Positions 33,784-42,770 of a DNA stretch of 64,000 nt are shown in pieces; position 1 is the stretch's first letter; each line of letters begins with the position of its first letter. The position numbers and the translations under genes were made by a program. Below the pieces are notes generated by a model that was not told where the DNA came from, ran no database searches, and saw only the letters and a program-made list of their open reading frames with translations. Source of the stretch: JALHOP01 sp964484195 (GTDB taxonomy: Bacteria > Myxococcota > XYA12-FULL-58-9 > JALHOP01); the NCBI GenBank assembly GCA_964484195.1, contig CAZAER010000003.1:124001-188000 (forward strand). The letters run 5' to 3'.

Positions 33784-36156
33784 TCAGTTTCTGGCGTCCT
33801 CGGAAAGACGCGAAGGCGCGCGCACGTCGTGGAACGTTGCTGACGCCGCCGCTTCTCGTCCATCCGCTGCGATAGCCGCGAACAGCCGAAGCACTGGTTT
33901 GTGCCGACCCTCGAAGCGAGCGAAGTGCTCTTTGTCGACGAGCTCGCGCAGCGATACGTCGGTGACGAGGCGCGAGCGAGACGCCGCGGGCAAGGCGATG
34001 ACGCGGCAGGCGCGCTCGCGCAGGCGAGCATTCCTGACCGTGATCGCGGACTGCGCGGCAAAGACCACGGCGATGCAATAGTCGGGAATCAGTAGCTCGA
34101 CGCCCGCGAGCGGTTGCGCATCGACGTCGGCGCCTTCGGACACGGTGGTGTCGGGAGTCGCATCGATGTGCAACGACGTCGGCGTAGCTCCGAGCTGTTG
34201 CTCGATGCTGGCGGCGGCCAAGCGTCCGGGCTCGGAGCGTTGTGTCTTGCCGCTGACGCTGATGTGGATCCCGTCCGCCGTTTCTTCGAAGCGAGCAGCG
34301 CCTTTGGGGAGCTGCGCCGGTGTGCGAGCCGTCCAGAGGAACGGCTCGCGCGCCCCGAGGTGGCTGACGGTCCAGCGGCGGTAGGTCGGGTTGACGACCA
34401 TCGGCGCGGGACCAGCGAGCACGCGCTTCAAGACGACCGCCGTTCGACGCTCGGTGCCGAGGTCGTAGATGCGCAAGTGCATCGAGGCGCGATAGGGCAC
34501 CGTCGCTGTCGGGATTGGCGCTGTCAGCGTGTAGAGGGCGCTCGCGCCGGCAGCGAGAGTCGTCGGACCTTGCGACACGTTCCAGTGCACCGGCGTTTGA
34601 TGGCGCGAGTGTACGACGCCGAACGTCGGCGTGATGGCGGTAGGGCCGTCGTTGGTGAGCTCCACGTCGAGCTCGGACACGCGACCCAAAGCATCCGGAT
34701 CACGCAGGGCGCGAATGTCGGCACGCGCCGCGAGGGTCGTGCGCGGCGATAGCCAGGCCCCAGCGGCGACCAGCATCGCGATCACCGCGACGCAAGCTGC
34801 GGCGAAGACGATGCTCTGTCTGCGCACGCGAAATCGCGGTGCATCGCCGTCCGTGGCCTCCGTCTGCAATAACAGACCGAAGAACGCGACCGGCAACAGG
34901 AAGATGTAGTAGTTCTGCAGCGAACGATAGTTGAACCAGAGGACGATCATCGGCGCCGTGAAGGCCAGCCACTTGAGGCGCGAGAACCACAACGCATAGG
35001 CAAGCGCGACCAAGCCGCAGGCGCTCGCCATCAGCAGCGAGAAGAACACCTTGGGCAAGTGGGTCACGCCGGCGATGTTCGCCATGATGGGACCCGTGCC
35101 GATCTCGACGAGTGGCGCCCCACCCGCGACTGGCACGAGGACGCCGCGCATCCAGCCCGACATATCGCTGATCATGAAGGGAAGGTTTACGACGATGAAG
35201 GCCAGCGCTGCCGCTCCAGCGGACCGTCCCAGGCGGGCGAGCGCGGTGCGCAGGTTGGCGCTCTCGAGGCCGAGCCAAAGCACCAGGAAAGGCGCCACGA
35301 ACCATGGTGTCTGCTTGACGCTGCAAGCGAGCCCGAACAACACGCCGGCGATGACCAGGCGGCCACGCGCGAACAACGCCATGCTTCCGAGCAACGGCAA
35401 GACCCACAAGACGTCGAAGACGCCGCCGGCGCTGAAGCTCACCAAGTCCCACTGCGCCCACAACATTGCGAGGGGAAACCATTTCAAGTGTGCGGGGGCT
35501 TTGGCGACCAGCCATACGAAGACGATGCCGAGGACGACGAGCGAGGTGAGATCGATGTTCGGGATGCCCAGCAGGCGTTGTGGCAAGAACGCCAAAACAG
35601 ACAGTGCCGGATAAGAAAGCTCGGTCACCAGGTTGCCGTCGATGCGATAGGTGCCGAAGGCAGGATCGGCGGCGTAACGCGTGAATGCATCCGCCATCGA
35701 CAGCGAATAGGGATTCTTGCCCTCGAGCAGGCTGTCGACCGCGAATTGCGAGAAGAGTAGGCCGTCGGTGCCGAAGTAATCGACGCCGTAGCGTGCGATG
35801 AATCGGCGGCCGACGATGAGCAGCACCACGGCGATCGGTGCGTAGGTGTTGCAAAGCGACAACGTGCGTCGCACGTACCCCGGGAGACGGCGAGCCCACG
35901 ACATCAGCACGTCGACACCGCGTTGTGCCGGTTCGAGGACGACCCGAGGTGGACCAGCGATGGCCGCGATGATGCAAGCGAAGGCCAGCACGTACCAGAC
36001 CCAGAAGCGCAAGAGAGCGGGCAGCTCGAAGGCCGCGACCTCGAGCCAAGCCTTCAGGCCGACACGCAGGGCACGAGCCGCGCCGATGATGAGCAGGGCG
36101 GAGATGAACGCCGACAGCGGGGTGCGCGTCGACTCTGAGCTAGCCGGGTTTTCCAT
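33784..36156 (-). CDS. Polytopic membrane protein, GT-C glycosyltransferase-like
   Basis: A 790-residue protein. The first ~470 residues have about 11-12 membrane helices, and an early loop GTDGLLFSQFAVDSLLEGKN followed by PYS looks like the acidic catalytic loop of GT-C enzymes (the familiar D...G.NPY pattern of GT87-type transferases). The segment ACSVKQTPWFVAPFLVLWLG is also typical. The last ~300 residues are soluble, with beta-rich composition, and lie outside. Acceptor and donor unknown; a polyprenyl-phosphate sugar donor would be expected. It starts 17 bp inside the ECF sigma gene, so the two are co-transcribed. Confidence 0.6.
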   Translation of the reverse strand: MENPASSESTRTPLSAFISALLIIGAARALRVGLKAWLEVAAFELPALLRFWVWYVLAFACIIAAIAGPPRVVLEPAQRGVDVLMSWARRLPGYVRRTLSLCNTYAPIAVVLLIVGRRFIARYGVDYFGTDGLLFSQFAVDSLLEGKNPYSLSMADAFTRYAADPAFGTYRIDGNLVTELSYPALSVLAFLPQRLLGIPNIDLTSLVVLGIVFVWLVAKAPAHLKWFPLAMLWAQWDLVSFSAGGVFDVLWVLPLLGSMALFARGRLVIAGVLFGLACSVKQTPWFVAPFLVLWLGLESANLRTALARLGRSAGAAALAFIVVNLPFMISDMSGWMRGVLVPVAGGAPLVEIGTGPIMANIAGVTHLPKVFFSLLMASACGLVALAYALWFSRLKWLAFTAPMIVLWFNYRSLQNYYIFLLPVAFFGLLLQTEATDGDAPRFRVRRQSIVFAAACVAVIAMLVAAGAWLSPRTTLAARADIRALRDPDALGRVSELDVELTNDGPTAITPTFGVVHSRHQTPVHWNVSQGPTTLAAGASALYTLTAPIPTATVPYRASMHLRIYDLGTERRTAVVLKRVLAGPAPMVVNPTYRRWTVSHLGAREPFLWTARTPAQLPKGAARFEETADGIHISVSGKTQRSEPGRLAAASIEQQLGATPTSLHIDATPDTTVSEGADVDAQPLAGVELLIPDYCIAVVFAAQSAITVRNARLRERACRVIALPAASRSRLVTDVSLRELVDKEHFARFEGRHKPVLRLFAAIAADGREAAASATFHDVRAPSRLSEDARN

Positions 36157-36697
36157 CGTCGGGGGGCATGCGGGTGCGCAAACGCGCGAGCGCGAGGCGC
36201 ATTCGGGTCTTCACGGTGCCGAGCGGAGTGTTGGTGGCGGTGGCGACGTCGTTGAGTGACTTACCCTCGCCGTACACCTGTGCGACCACCAGCGCCTGTT
36301 CCTCTGGGAGCTCGGCGAGCGCGGTCTTCAGGAGGGCCGCGAAACGCGCGCGCTCGACGGTGACATCCGGGCCCGCGGGCTCGTCGATGAGCATCGGGTC
36401 GAGCGGATCGTATTCGGGACGGCGCTCGCGCCGGACGCGGTCGATGAGACTGTTACGGGCGACGGTGAACAGCCAGGTGCTGACGCCGCCGCGCGCTGGG
36501 TCGAAGTAGCGCGCCTTCGTCCAGACGGTGAGCATCACGTCTTGAACCAGCTCGTCCGCTGCAGCGTTCTCGACGCCGCGCCGCACGAGATAGCCTTTCA
36601 CGCGTGGCGCGAAATGCGCGAACAACGCCGCGAAGGCTGCCCGGTCCTGAGAGCGGGCAACGGCCAGTACGGCCTCTTGTGCGGCGGCTGCGTCCAC
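36140..36697 (-). CDS. ECF RNA polymerase sigma factor (RpoE/ECF11-like)
   Basis: A 185-residue protein with a GTG start. Region 2: FAALFAHFAPRVKGYLVRRG and ADELVQDVMLTVWTKARYFD, then STWLFTVARNSLIDRVRRER. Region 4: ALAELPEEQALVVAQVYGEG, with the helix-turn-helix LNDVATATNTPLGTVKTRMR. The DPARGGVSTW segment is typical of the RpoE/ChrR (ECF11) group, which fits the ChrR-like anti-sigma gene 2.4 kb away. Target promoters are not evident in the window. Its 3' end overlaps the membrane protein gene by 17 bp. Confidence 0.92.
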   Translation of the reverse strand: MDAAAAQEAVLAVARSQDRAAFAALFAHFAPRVKGYLVRRGVENAAADELVQDVMLTVWTKARYFDPARGGVSTWLFTVARNSLIDRVRRERRPEYDPLDPMLIDEPAGPDVTVERARFAALLKTALAELPEEQALVVAQVYGEGKSLNDVATATNTPLGTVKTRMRLALARLRTRMPPDDGKPG

Positions 36698-36747
36698 TGG
36701 AGGACGGACCCTAGCTTGCCTCCGGCCGTCGTGCGAGAGGGTAGGCG

Positions 36748-38040
36748 ATGATTGATGCCTCGCACGATCCTCGGGCCACGAGCTGGGTCACGAGCGCCAA
36801 TGGCCACCCGGATTTTCCGATCCAGAACCTGCCGCTGGGCGTGCTCTCGTATGACAACGGGTCACCACGCGTCGTCGTTGCCATCGGCGACATGGCGCTC
36901 GATGTCGGCCGTTTGCTGAACGGCGGGTTCCTCCAAGGTGAAGCTGCGCTCGCTGCCCAGATGGCGAGTGGGCAATGGTTGAACGCGCTGTTCGCGATGG
37001 GCACCGGACCACGTCGTGCTCTGCGTGCGCGGATCTTCGAGCTGCTGTCCGCCGACGGTCGCGACCGCGCTCCCGAAGATGCCATGAAGCCGATCGCCGA
37101 CGGCGTCGTGCATCTGCCCGCCTTCATCGGTGACTACACCGACTTCTACGCCGGCATTCATCACGCGGTGAACGTCGGCAAGCTCTTCCGGCCCGATAAC
37201 CCCCTGCTGCCCAACTACAAGCACGTTCCCATCGGCTATCACGGGCGATCCTCTTCGGTACGGCCGAGCGGAGCCCAAGTGGTTCGTCCGACGGGGCAGC
37301 GCAAGGCACCCGACGCTGACGTGCCCGTGTTCGGACCGTCACAGCGACTCGACTACGAGCTCGAGCTCGGCGTTTGGATCGGCCCCGGCAATCAGCTAGG
37401 CTCGCGCATTCCCATCGCGTCCGCTGCAGCGCACATCGCTGGTCTGTCGCTCCTCAACGATTGGTCGGCGCGCGATCTGCAAGCCTGGGAGTATCAACCC
37501 CTCGGGCCGTTTCTCGCGAAGAGCTTCATCACGACGGTCTCACCGTGGGTCGTGACGAGCGAGGCGCTAGCACCCTATCGCGTGCCTCAGCCGCCGCGCC
37601 CCGATGGCGATCCAGCGCCGCTCCCGTATCTCGCCGGCGGCGAAGCGTATTCGCTCGAGCTCGAGGTCCTGCTCGAAACGCCTGCCATGCGTGAGAAGAA
37701 GCTGGCGCCGCATCGCTTGAGCCGCACCGAAGCAACCAACCTCTACTGGACCGTGGAGCAGCTCGTGGCGCACCACACCGTCAACGGCTGCAATCTGCAG
37801 GCGGGTGATCTCCTCGGGACCGGTACCATCTCGGCGCCGCGTTCCGACGGCTATGGCAGCTTGCTCGAGCTCACGGCCGGCGGAAAGAATGCGGTCGCGC
37901 TGGGGAACGGTGAGACGCGCACATTTCTCCATGATGGAGACACCGTCATCATGCGCGGTCGCGCGCACGCGGAAGGCCGCGCCAGCATCGGTTTTGGTGA
38001 GTGTCGCGGTACGGTTGCGCCGTCCCCCGCGGTCTCGTAG
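36748..38040 (+). CDS. fahA: Fumarylacetoacetase
   Basis: A 430-residue protein, normal length for FAH. It has the N-terminal SH3-like domain (PDFPIQNLPLGVLSY) and the catalytic domain. Motifs: FIGDYTDFYAGIHHAVNVG with the catalytic His, PIGYHGRSSSVRPSG, LDYELELGVWIGPGN with metal ligands, LLNDWSARDLQAWEYQPLGP, and the closing GDTVIMRGRAH. It hydrolyses fumarylacetoacetate to fumarate and acetoacetate, the last step of tyrosine and phenylalanine breakdown. No other gene of the pathway is adjacent. GAGGGTAGGCG precedes the ATG. Confidence 0.95.
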   Translation: MIDASHDPRATSWVTSANGHPDFPIQNLPLGVLSYDNGSPRVVVAIGDMALDVGRLLNGGFLQGEAALAAQMASGQWLNALFAMGTGPRRALRARIFELLSADGRDRAPEDAMKPIADGVVHLPAFIGDYTDFYAGIHHAVNVGKLFRPDNPLLPNYKHVPIGYHGRSSSVRPSGAQVVRPTGQRKAPDADVPVFGPSQRLDYELELGVWIGPGNQLGSRIPIASAAAHIAGLSLLNDWSARDLQAWEYQPLGPFLAKSFITTVSPWVVTSEALAPYRVPQPPRPDGDPAPLPYLAGGEAYSLELEVLLETPAMREKKLAPHRLSRTEATNLYWTVEQLVAHHTVNGCNLQAGDLLGTGTISAPRSDGYGSLLELTAGGKNAVALGNGETRTFLHDGDTVIMRGRAHAEGRASIGFGECRGTVAPSPAVS

Positions 38041-38051
38041 GGTTTTCGCAG

Positions 38052-38906
38052 GTGACTTCCGACTACGTTTTGACCCTCGACTGCCCTGACGCCATCGGTA
38101 TCGTGCACACGGTCACCGGTTTGCTCGTCGAGCAGCACTGCAACATCACCGACAGCGCCCAGTACGGTGACCCCGATACCGGGCACTTCTTCATGCGTGT
38201 GTCGTTCTCCGGCGCCACTGTGGAGGCCGAGAGAGCTGCCCTGCTCGAGCGCTTCACGGCCCTCGCAGCGAAGAACGGCATGACCTGGAGGCTGCACGAC
38301 GCGCGGCGCAAACAGCGCGTGCTGATCCTCGCGTCGCGCATCGGTCACTGTCTCAACGATCTGCTCTACCGCTATCGCGCCGGCATCTTGCAGATGGAGA
38401 TCCCGGCCATCGTCTCGAACCACCGCGACTTCTACCAGCTCGCTGCCTGGCACAATGTGCCGTTCCACTACTGGCCGGTGACTGCCACCACGAAGGAACG
38501 GGCCGAAGCCCAGCTGGTTCAGCTCATCGAGGAGGAGAAGGTCGACCTCGTGGTGCTGGCGCGCTACATGCAAATCCTGTCTCCGGCCGTTTGTGAACGC
38601 TATCGCGGACGCATCATCAACATCCACCACTCGTTCTTGCCGAGCTTCAAGGGCGCGAAGCCTTATCATCAGGCGCACGCGCGCGGTGTGAAGCTCATCG
38701 GCGCGACCGCGCACTACGTCACCAGCGACCTCGACGAAGGACCGATCATCGACCAGGAGGTCGAGCGCGTCGATCACTCGATGTCCGCCGAAGACCTCGC
38801 GGAAGTCGGCCACGATTGCGAGAACATCTGTCTCGCGCGAGCCGTGCGCTTGCATCTCGAGCACCGCGTCATGATGAACGGGAATCGCACCGTCGTCTTC
38901 AAGTAG
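38052..38906 (+). CDS. purU: Formyltetrahydrofolate deformylase
   Basis: A 284-residue protein with a GTG start 11 bp after fahA. It has an N-terminal ACT domain (DYVLTLDCPDAIGIVHTVTG, LLVEQHCNITDSAQY) and a C-terminal formyltransferase-type domain with ILASRIGHCLNDLLYRYRAG, the catalytic region IINIHHSFLPSFKGAKPYHQ (Asn-His) and GATAHYVTSDLDEGPIIDQE with the Asp. It releases formate from 10-formyl-THF, supplying formate and free THF. The start is set at the first residues of the ACT domain; the frame is open upstream. Confidence 0.94.
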   Translation: MTSDYVLTLDCPDAIGIVHTVTGLLVEQHCNITDSAQYGDPDTGHFFMRVSFSGATVEAERAALLERFTALAAKNGMTWRLHDARRKQRVLILASRIGHCLNDLLYRYRAGILQMEIPAIVSNHRDFYQLAAWHNVPFHYWPVTATTKERAEAQLVQLIEEEKVDLVVLARYMQILSPAVCERYRGRIINIHHSFLPSFKGAKPYHQAHARGVKLIGATAHYVTSDLDEGPIIDQEVERVDHSMSAEDLAEVGHDCENICLARAVRLHLEHRVMMNGNRTVVFK

Positions 38907-38942
38907 CTGACCTCGGAGGGATGCGCGGCGCGTAGGCCTGGC

Positions 38943-39293
38943 ATGCGGGCGTGTTGCCTCGTCGTGCTCCTGCTCGTTCCCCGTCTAGCCTCGGCCTGTG
39001 CACTGGACGTGTCGGTGGTTCGCCGCGTCATCGAGACTGGTCGCGCCGACGTGCGCGCTTGTTACGAACGTGCTTTGGAGCGCGACTCCGAGCTGCAGGG
39101 GCGGGTCGACGTGCGCTGGACCGTCGGGCCCAACGGTACCGTCACGCACGTCGAGATCGCCAAGGCCGACCCAGGCATGAAGCGGGTGTCGCGATGTGTC
39201 GCAGGCGTGGTCGGGAGATGGCGCTTCCCGCGCATTCTGGGCGGGGGCACCGCGACGGTGCTTTATCCCTTCGTCTTCGCCTCGAGATCGTAG
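38943..39293 (+). CDS. Exported AgmX/PglI-type C-terminal domain protein
   Basis: A 116-residue protein. MRACCLVVLLLVPRLASAC is a signal peptide, possibly a lipoprotein signal ending ASAC. The rest matches the AgmX/PglI C-terminal domain common in myxobacteria: VVRRVIETGRADVRACYERA, then LQGRVDVRWTVGPNGTVTHV and CVAGVVGRWRFPRILGG, ending in TVLYPFVF. It is TonB-like in fold. Usually this domain ends a larger gliding-related or energy-transducing protein; here it stands almost alone. It overlaps the convergent thioesterase gene by 31 bp. Confidence 0.78.
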   Translation: MRACCLVVLLLVPRLASACALDVSVVRRVIETGRADVRACYERALERDSELQGRVDVRWTVGPNGTVTHVEIAKADPGMKRVSRCVAGVVGRWRFPRILGGGTATVLYPFVFASRS

Positions 39294-39697
39294 ACGGCAT
39301 TGCGGAAGGCATCATCGAGCGGCACCTTGGCGCCCAGCTTGTAGTCGAACCAGACGCCGGTCGACTCGCCTTCACAGACCAGTTCGCCCTTCGAGTTGGT
39401 CATGCGATAGCCGTTCACGAACGAGGTGTTGCCGAGCTTGCTCATGGTTACCGCGACGCTGAGCGTGTCGGGGTAGAGCACCGGTCTCTTATAGTGGACG
39501 GTCTGACTGACGAGAATCGGACCCTTTTCGACGCCATCGAGTCGCAAGCCGGTACGTTCGAAGTACGCGATGCGCGCCGACTCCATGTAGCGGACGTAAG
39601 CGACGTTGTTGACGTGCCGGAAGGCGTCCATCTCGCCCCAGGCAACGCGGATCTCGAGGGCAAATGGCCATCGGCCAAGTCGCGGGTCGTCGCTCAC
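39263..39697 (-). CDS. Hotdog-fold acyl-CoA thioesterase (4HBT family)
   Basis: A 144-residue protein with a GTG start overlapping the stop of the upstream gene (GTGA). The 4-hydroxybenzoyl-CoA thioesterase-like motif is VAWGEMDAFRHVNNVAYVRY, followed by YFERTGLRLDGVEKGPILV. Substrate unknown. It is third in the oxidosqualene cyclase operon (cyclase, nitronate monooxygenase-like, thioesterase), which suggests co-expression but not a defined role in sterol synthesis. Confidence 0.88.
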   Translation of the reverse strand: MSDDPRLGRWPFALEIRVAWGEMDAFRHVNNVAYVRYMESARIAYFERTGLRLDGVEKGPILVSQTVHYKRPVLYPDTLSVAVTMSKLGNTSFVNGYRMTNSKGELVCEGESTGVWFDYKLGAKVPLDDAFRNAVYDLEAKTKG

Positions 39698-40761
39698 GCC
39701 GCACCTCCCAAGCGCGCCAGTGATTCGCGAGCGAGGCGCGCGGTCAGATCGTGCGCCGATTCCTCACGACCCAAACCTGCGGACTGCCCGGCCCAGAGAT
39801 TGGTGAAGTGCGCTTCGCCACGCGCTTCTGCGGCCGCGCGAAGTGGTGCCAAAGCGGCGCTCGCGAGAGGAAAAGGCGGGGCCGCGTTGCTCAACGGGCC
39901 CACTTCTTCTACCAGGCGATTGACGAAGCCGCGTGCCGGCCGGCCGGTGAACACATTGGTGATGGCGGTGCTGTCGTCCGCCGCGGCGGTCAGGGCGTGT
40001 CGGTGGAACGTCGACACCTTCGCTTCGGGCGTGTGGAGGTAGGCGGTGCCGAGCTGGACCGCGGATGCGCCGAGCGCGAACGCCGCGACGATACCGCGCG
40101 CGTCGCCGATGCCACCGGCAGCGATGACGGGGACCTTCACGGCGTCGACGATCTGCGGCACCAGCGCCATCGTGCCCACCTGGCGGCTCATGTCGCGCGT
40201 CAGAAAATTACCGCGATGGCCGCCGGCTTCGGCTCCCATCGCGATGATGGCGTCGCAGCCGCGGTGCTCGAGCCAGCGCGCTTCCGCGACCGTCGTCGCC
40301 GAAGCGATGATGGCGCAGCCTGCCTTGCGGACGCGATCGAGGAGCGTCTGCTCCGGCAGACCGAAGTGGAAGCTCACGACTTTCGGGCGTCGCTCCTCGA
40401 CGAGCTCGCAATAGGCGTCATCGAACGGGGCGCGGCCGGCACCGGGCTTCACATCATCGGGAGTCAGGCCGAGCTCGTCGTAATAAGGGCGTAGTCGCTC
40501 GACCCATCCACCCAGCACCGCGGCTTCCGGACGTTGCGGCGTGTGGCAGAAGAAATTCACGTTGATGGCGCCGGAGAGCTCGGCCAAGGCGGCGCGCGTT
40601 TCGTCGACGCTGAGCATGGCGCAGGCGAGCGAACCGAGACCGCCGGCTCTGCCTACAGCCACCGCCATCTCCAGCGTGCTCGCGCCGGCCATGGGAGCTT
40701 GGATGATCGGATGCGTGATTGCGAACAGCTCGGTGAGCCGCTTGTCCGGCCAGCCGCTCAC
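39694..40761 (-). CDS. Nitronate monooxygenase-like FMN enzyme (NPD/NMO family)
   Basis: A 355-residue TIM-barrel flavoprotein with a GTG start overlapping the cyclase stop (GTGA). Family motifs: HPIIQAPMAGASTLEMAVAV, FHFGLPEQTLLDRVRKAG, the glycine-rich EAGGHRGNFL with GAEAGGH, and VPVIAAGGIGDARGIVAAFA followed by GASAVQLGTAYLHTPEA. Members oxidise nitronates or act as enoyl-reductase-like FMN enzymes. Its tight coupling to an oxidosqualene cyclase is unusual and may point to a role on a lipid or redox substrate. Confidence 0.9.
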   Translation of the reverse strand: MSGWPDKRLTELFAITHPIIQAPMAGASTLEMAVAVGRAGGLGSLACAMLSVDETRAALAELSGAINVNFFCHTPQRPEAAVLGGWVERLRPYYDELGLTPDDVKPGAGRAPFDDAYCELVEERRPKVVSFHFGLPEQTLLDRVRKAGCAIIASATTVAEARWLEHRGCDAIIAMGAEAGGHRGNFLTRDMSRQVGTMALVPQIVDAVKVPVIAAGGIGDARGIVAAFALGASAVQLGTAYLHTPEAKVSTFHRHALTAAADDSTAITNVFTGRPARGFVNRLVEEVGPLSNAAPPFPLASAALAPLRAAAEARGEAHFTNLWAGQSAGLGREESAHDLTARLARESLARLGGAA

Positions 40762-42770
40762 ACTGCTTCTCGTTGCGCGCCCCGACCGGCAGCGAGCGCC
40801 CAGACCGGGAAGATGTGCCAGTACGAAACGTAGTCGATGGCGCAGTTGCGGTTGGTGACGCCCGCGACGTGCTCTTTGTCCCAGGCGCCATCGCTGCGTT
40901 GCTTCACGCAGAGATTCTGCATGCCGCGACGCACGGCCGCGGTATCTCCTTCACCTGCGGCGACGAGACCTAAGATCCCCCAGGCGGTCTGCACGGTTTG
41001 ACTGGTCTCGGCCTCGACGTAGTTGCGCTGGCGCGAGCTCTCGATCGACTCGCTCCAGCCACCGTCATCGCGCTGCTTCGAGCGCAGGAAGCGGGCACCG
41101 GCGCGGATTGCTGGGTGCTTGGTGGAGAGACCCGCGGCGCGCAGGCCTTCGATGGCGAACCAAGTGCCGTAGGTGAAGCAGACGCCCCAGAAGCCTTCCC
41201 ACGAGCCGTCCTTGCGCTGGACCCGCAGCAAGTACTGGGCGGCGCGCTCCATGGCGCGGTCGACTTGCGCACGCCGCTTGCGGCCGACACCCGGCTGTAT
41301 GCGATAGCGGGCAAGTGCCTGCATACACGACGAAGTGCACTCGACGTAGCTGTAGTCGATCATGATCTCGGCGAAGAAGTCCGAGGGATTGAAGAGCTCG
41401 AGCCACTTCGGGCCGCGGGTGCGCTCGTAAGTGGGGAACCCGCCCTCCGGATTTTGCATCGCGAGGATCCAGTCGATGCCGACCTCGAGCATGTCATCGG
41501 AAACCTTCGGCGTCGCGAGGCCGAGCGGGCGCATGATGTCGATGGCCTTCAACGCCTCGGCGGTGCAATCGGTGACCGGCCAGCCTTGTTTACCGTGGCC
41601 GAAGCCCCAGCCGCCGCGCTGCGGGTTGCGGAAGTACTTGGCGCCGTTCGGTACGTCGTGCACGACTTGCTCGGCCGCGAGGAAGCCCTGTGCACCCTCG
41701 AGCTGCTTGCGATAGCTCTGGAGCGCTCCAGCAGCGTCGATTGCCTGGACCGCGAAAGCGGTGTCCCAGACTTCGGACGAGTAGTAGCTCTTCACCTTGA
41801 CGCCGTCGTGTCCGAACCAGAGGTACTCGGGCATGCGCGCGATGTGGCGCTTCACACGCTCGCACTGCGCGCCTTCCTCGGCGTGCCAGACGATGGCGTT
41901 GAGCACCTTGTTGAGCGGGCCGACACACGAGTAGTCGCTCGACTCGTCTTCGACGCGGATGTGCTCGAGCACCATCTCGACCGCCTTGGCGCGCAGCTTC
42001 GGCGAGTGGAAGGGCTCGAGAGCGCCGAGGAGCTTGAACGACCAGATGAGGGTCTTGCTGTACTGCGCGTAGGCGTCGGAGGTCGCGACCTGGCCGCGGG
42101 CCTTCTTCCAGTCGACGTCGGCGTACCGCGTTGGATAGATCTCTTCGCGGATCTCCGCCAAAACGGACGTCAGCGGCGTGACGAAACGCTTGGCGTAGAG
42201 ATAGCTCATCGGCAGATACACGATGCGGCAGTGCACCCAGTAGTTCGATGGGTGCAGCGGCAGCTTCGGCGGCAACAGCCACATCTCGGGGATGAGCGGG
42301 TTCAGACCGTCGTAGTCATAGACTCCGAGGATGGTGAGCAGGAACTTGCCCCACGACGACGCTCTGAGCGCGCCGCCGCGCGGCAGGAACCATTCGCGGC
42401 AGCGGACCATGCGCGGATCGTCGGCCGGCACGCCCATGAGTCGCAGGCCCACGTAGTTGGTGACCGACGAGACCACGTAGCTCGGTGACTCGATGTCGAG
42501 ACCGAAGCCGCCGTCTTCGTGCTGCTGGCTCCACAGGTAGCGAATGAAGCCGTCGCGGATCTCGGCGGGGAGGGGCTCACCGAGGATGTGGTAGGTGCCG
42601 ACGTAATACGGGATGAGGAAGAGCGTGCCGGCGTATTCGCCGCGAAAGGATCCCGACGGCGTGGTGAGCGACATCATCGCGTCGAGGCCACGTTGAATGG
42701 CTTGGTCGACGTCGCGCCTCGGTTCAGTCGAGTGCAGGGGACACCTCGCGCGATAGGCCCATGGTCGCAC
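40758..42770 (-). CDS. Oxidosqualene cyclase (sterol cyclase, lanosterol/cycloartenol-synthase type)
   Basis: A 670-residue terpene cyclase with a GTG start. The acid motif reads GWPVTDCTAEALKAI (Asp ~401), the DCTAE form of oxidosqualene cyclases, not the DxDD of squalene-hopene cyclases. Other cyclase marks of the eukaryote-like class: HCRIVYLPMSYLYAKRFV, EVWDTAFAVQAIDAAG, GPKWLELFNPSDFFAE with IMIDYSYVECTSSCMQAL, WEGFWGVCFTYGTWFAIEGL, GGWSESIESSRQRNYVEAE, and the C-terminal NCAIDYVSYWHIFPVWAL. It should turn 2,3-oxidosqualene into a tetracyclic sterol. Residues matching plant CAS Tyr410, His477 and Ile481 are Tyr329, Gln395 and Val399, so the product is not obvious. It overlaps the squalene synthase gene by 47 bp. 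Confidence 0.92.
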   Translation of the reverse strand: MRPWAYRARCPLHSTEPRRDVDQAIQRGLDAMMSLTTPSGSFRGEYAGTLFLIPYYVGTYHILGEPLPAEIRDGFIRYLWSQQHEDGGFGLDIESPSYVVSSVTNYVGLRLMGVPADDPRMVRCREWFLPRGGALRASSWGKFLLTILGVYDYDGLNPLIPEMWLLPPKLPLHPSNYWVHCRIVYLPMSYLYAKRFVTPLTSVLAEIREEIYPTRYADVDWKKARGQVATSDAYAQYSKTLIWSFKLLGALEPFHSPKLRAKAVEMVLEHIRVEDESSDYSCVGPLNKVLNAIVWHAEEGAQCERVKRHIARMPEYLWFGHDGVKVKSYYSSEVWDTAFAVQAIDAAGALQSYRKQLEGAQGFLAAEQVVHDVPNGAKYFRNPQRGGWGFGHGKQGWPVTDCTAEALKAIDIMRPLGLATPKVSDDMLEVGIDWILAMQNPEGGFPTYERTRGPKWLELFNPSDFFAEIMIDYSYVECTSSCMQALARYRIQPGVGRKRRAQVDRAMERAAQYLLRVQRKDGSWEGFWGVCFTYGTWFAIEGLRAAGLSTKHPAIRAGARFLRSKQRDDGGWSESIESSRQRNYVEAETSQTVQTAWGILGLVAAGEGDTAAVRRGMQNLCVKQRSDGAWDKEHVAGVTNRNCAIDYVSYWHIFPVWALAAGRGAQREAV

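Noticed and set aside
40998..42488. 496-codon plus-strand frame opposite the cyclase
   Set aside because: Antisense shadow of the cyclase; no recognisable domain.
40758..42770. Calling the cyclase a squalene-hopene cyclase
   Set aside because: The DxDD acid motif is replaced by DCTAE, and the C-terminal signatures match oxidosqualene cyclases.
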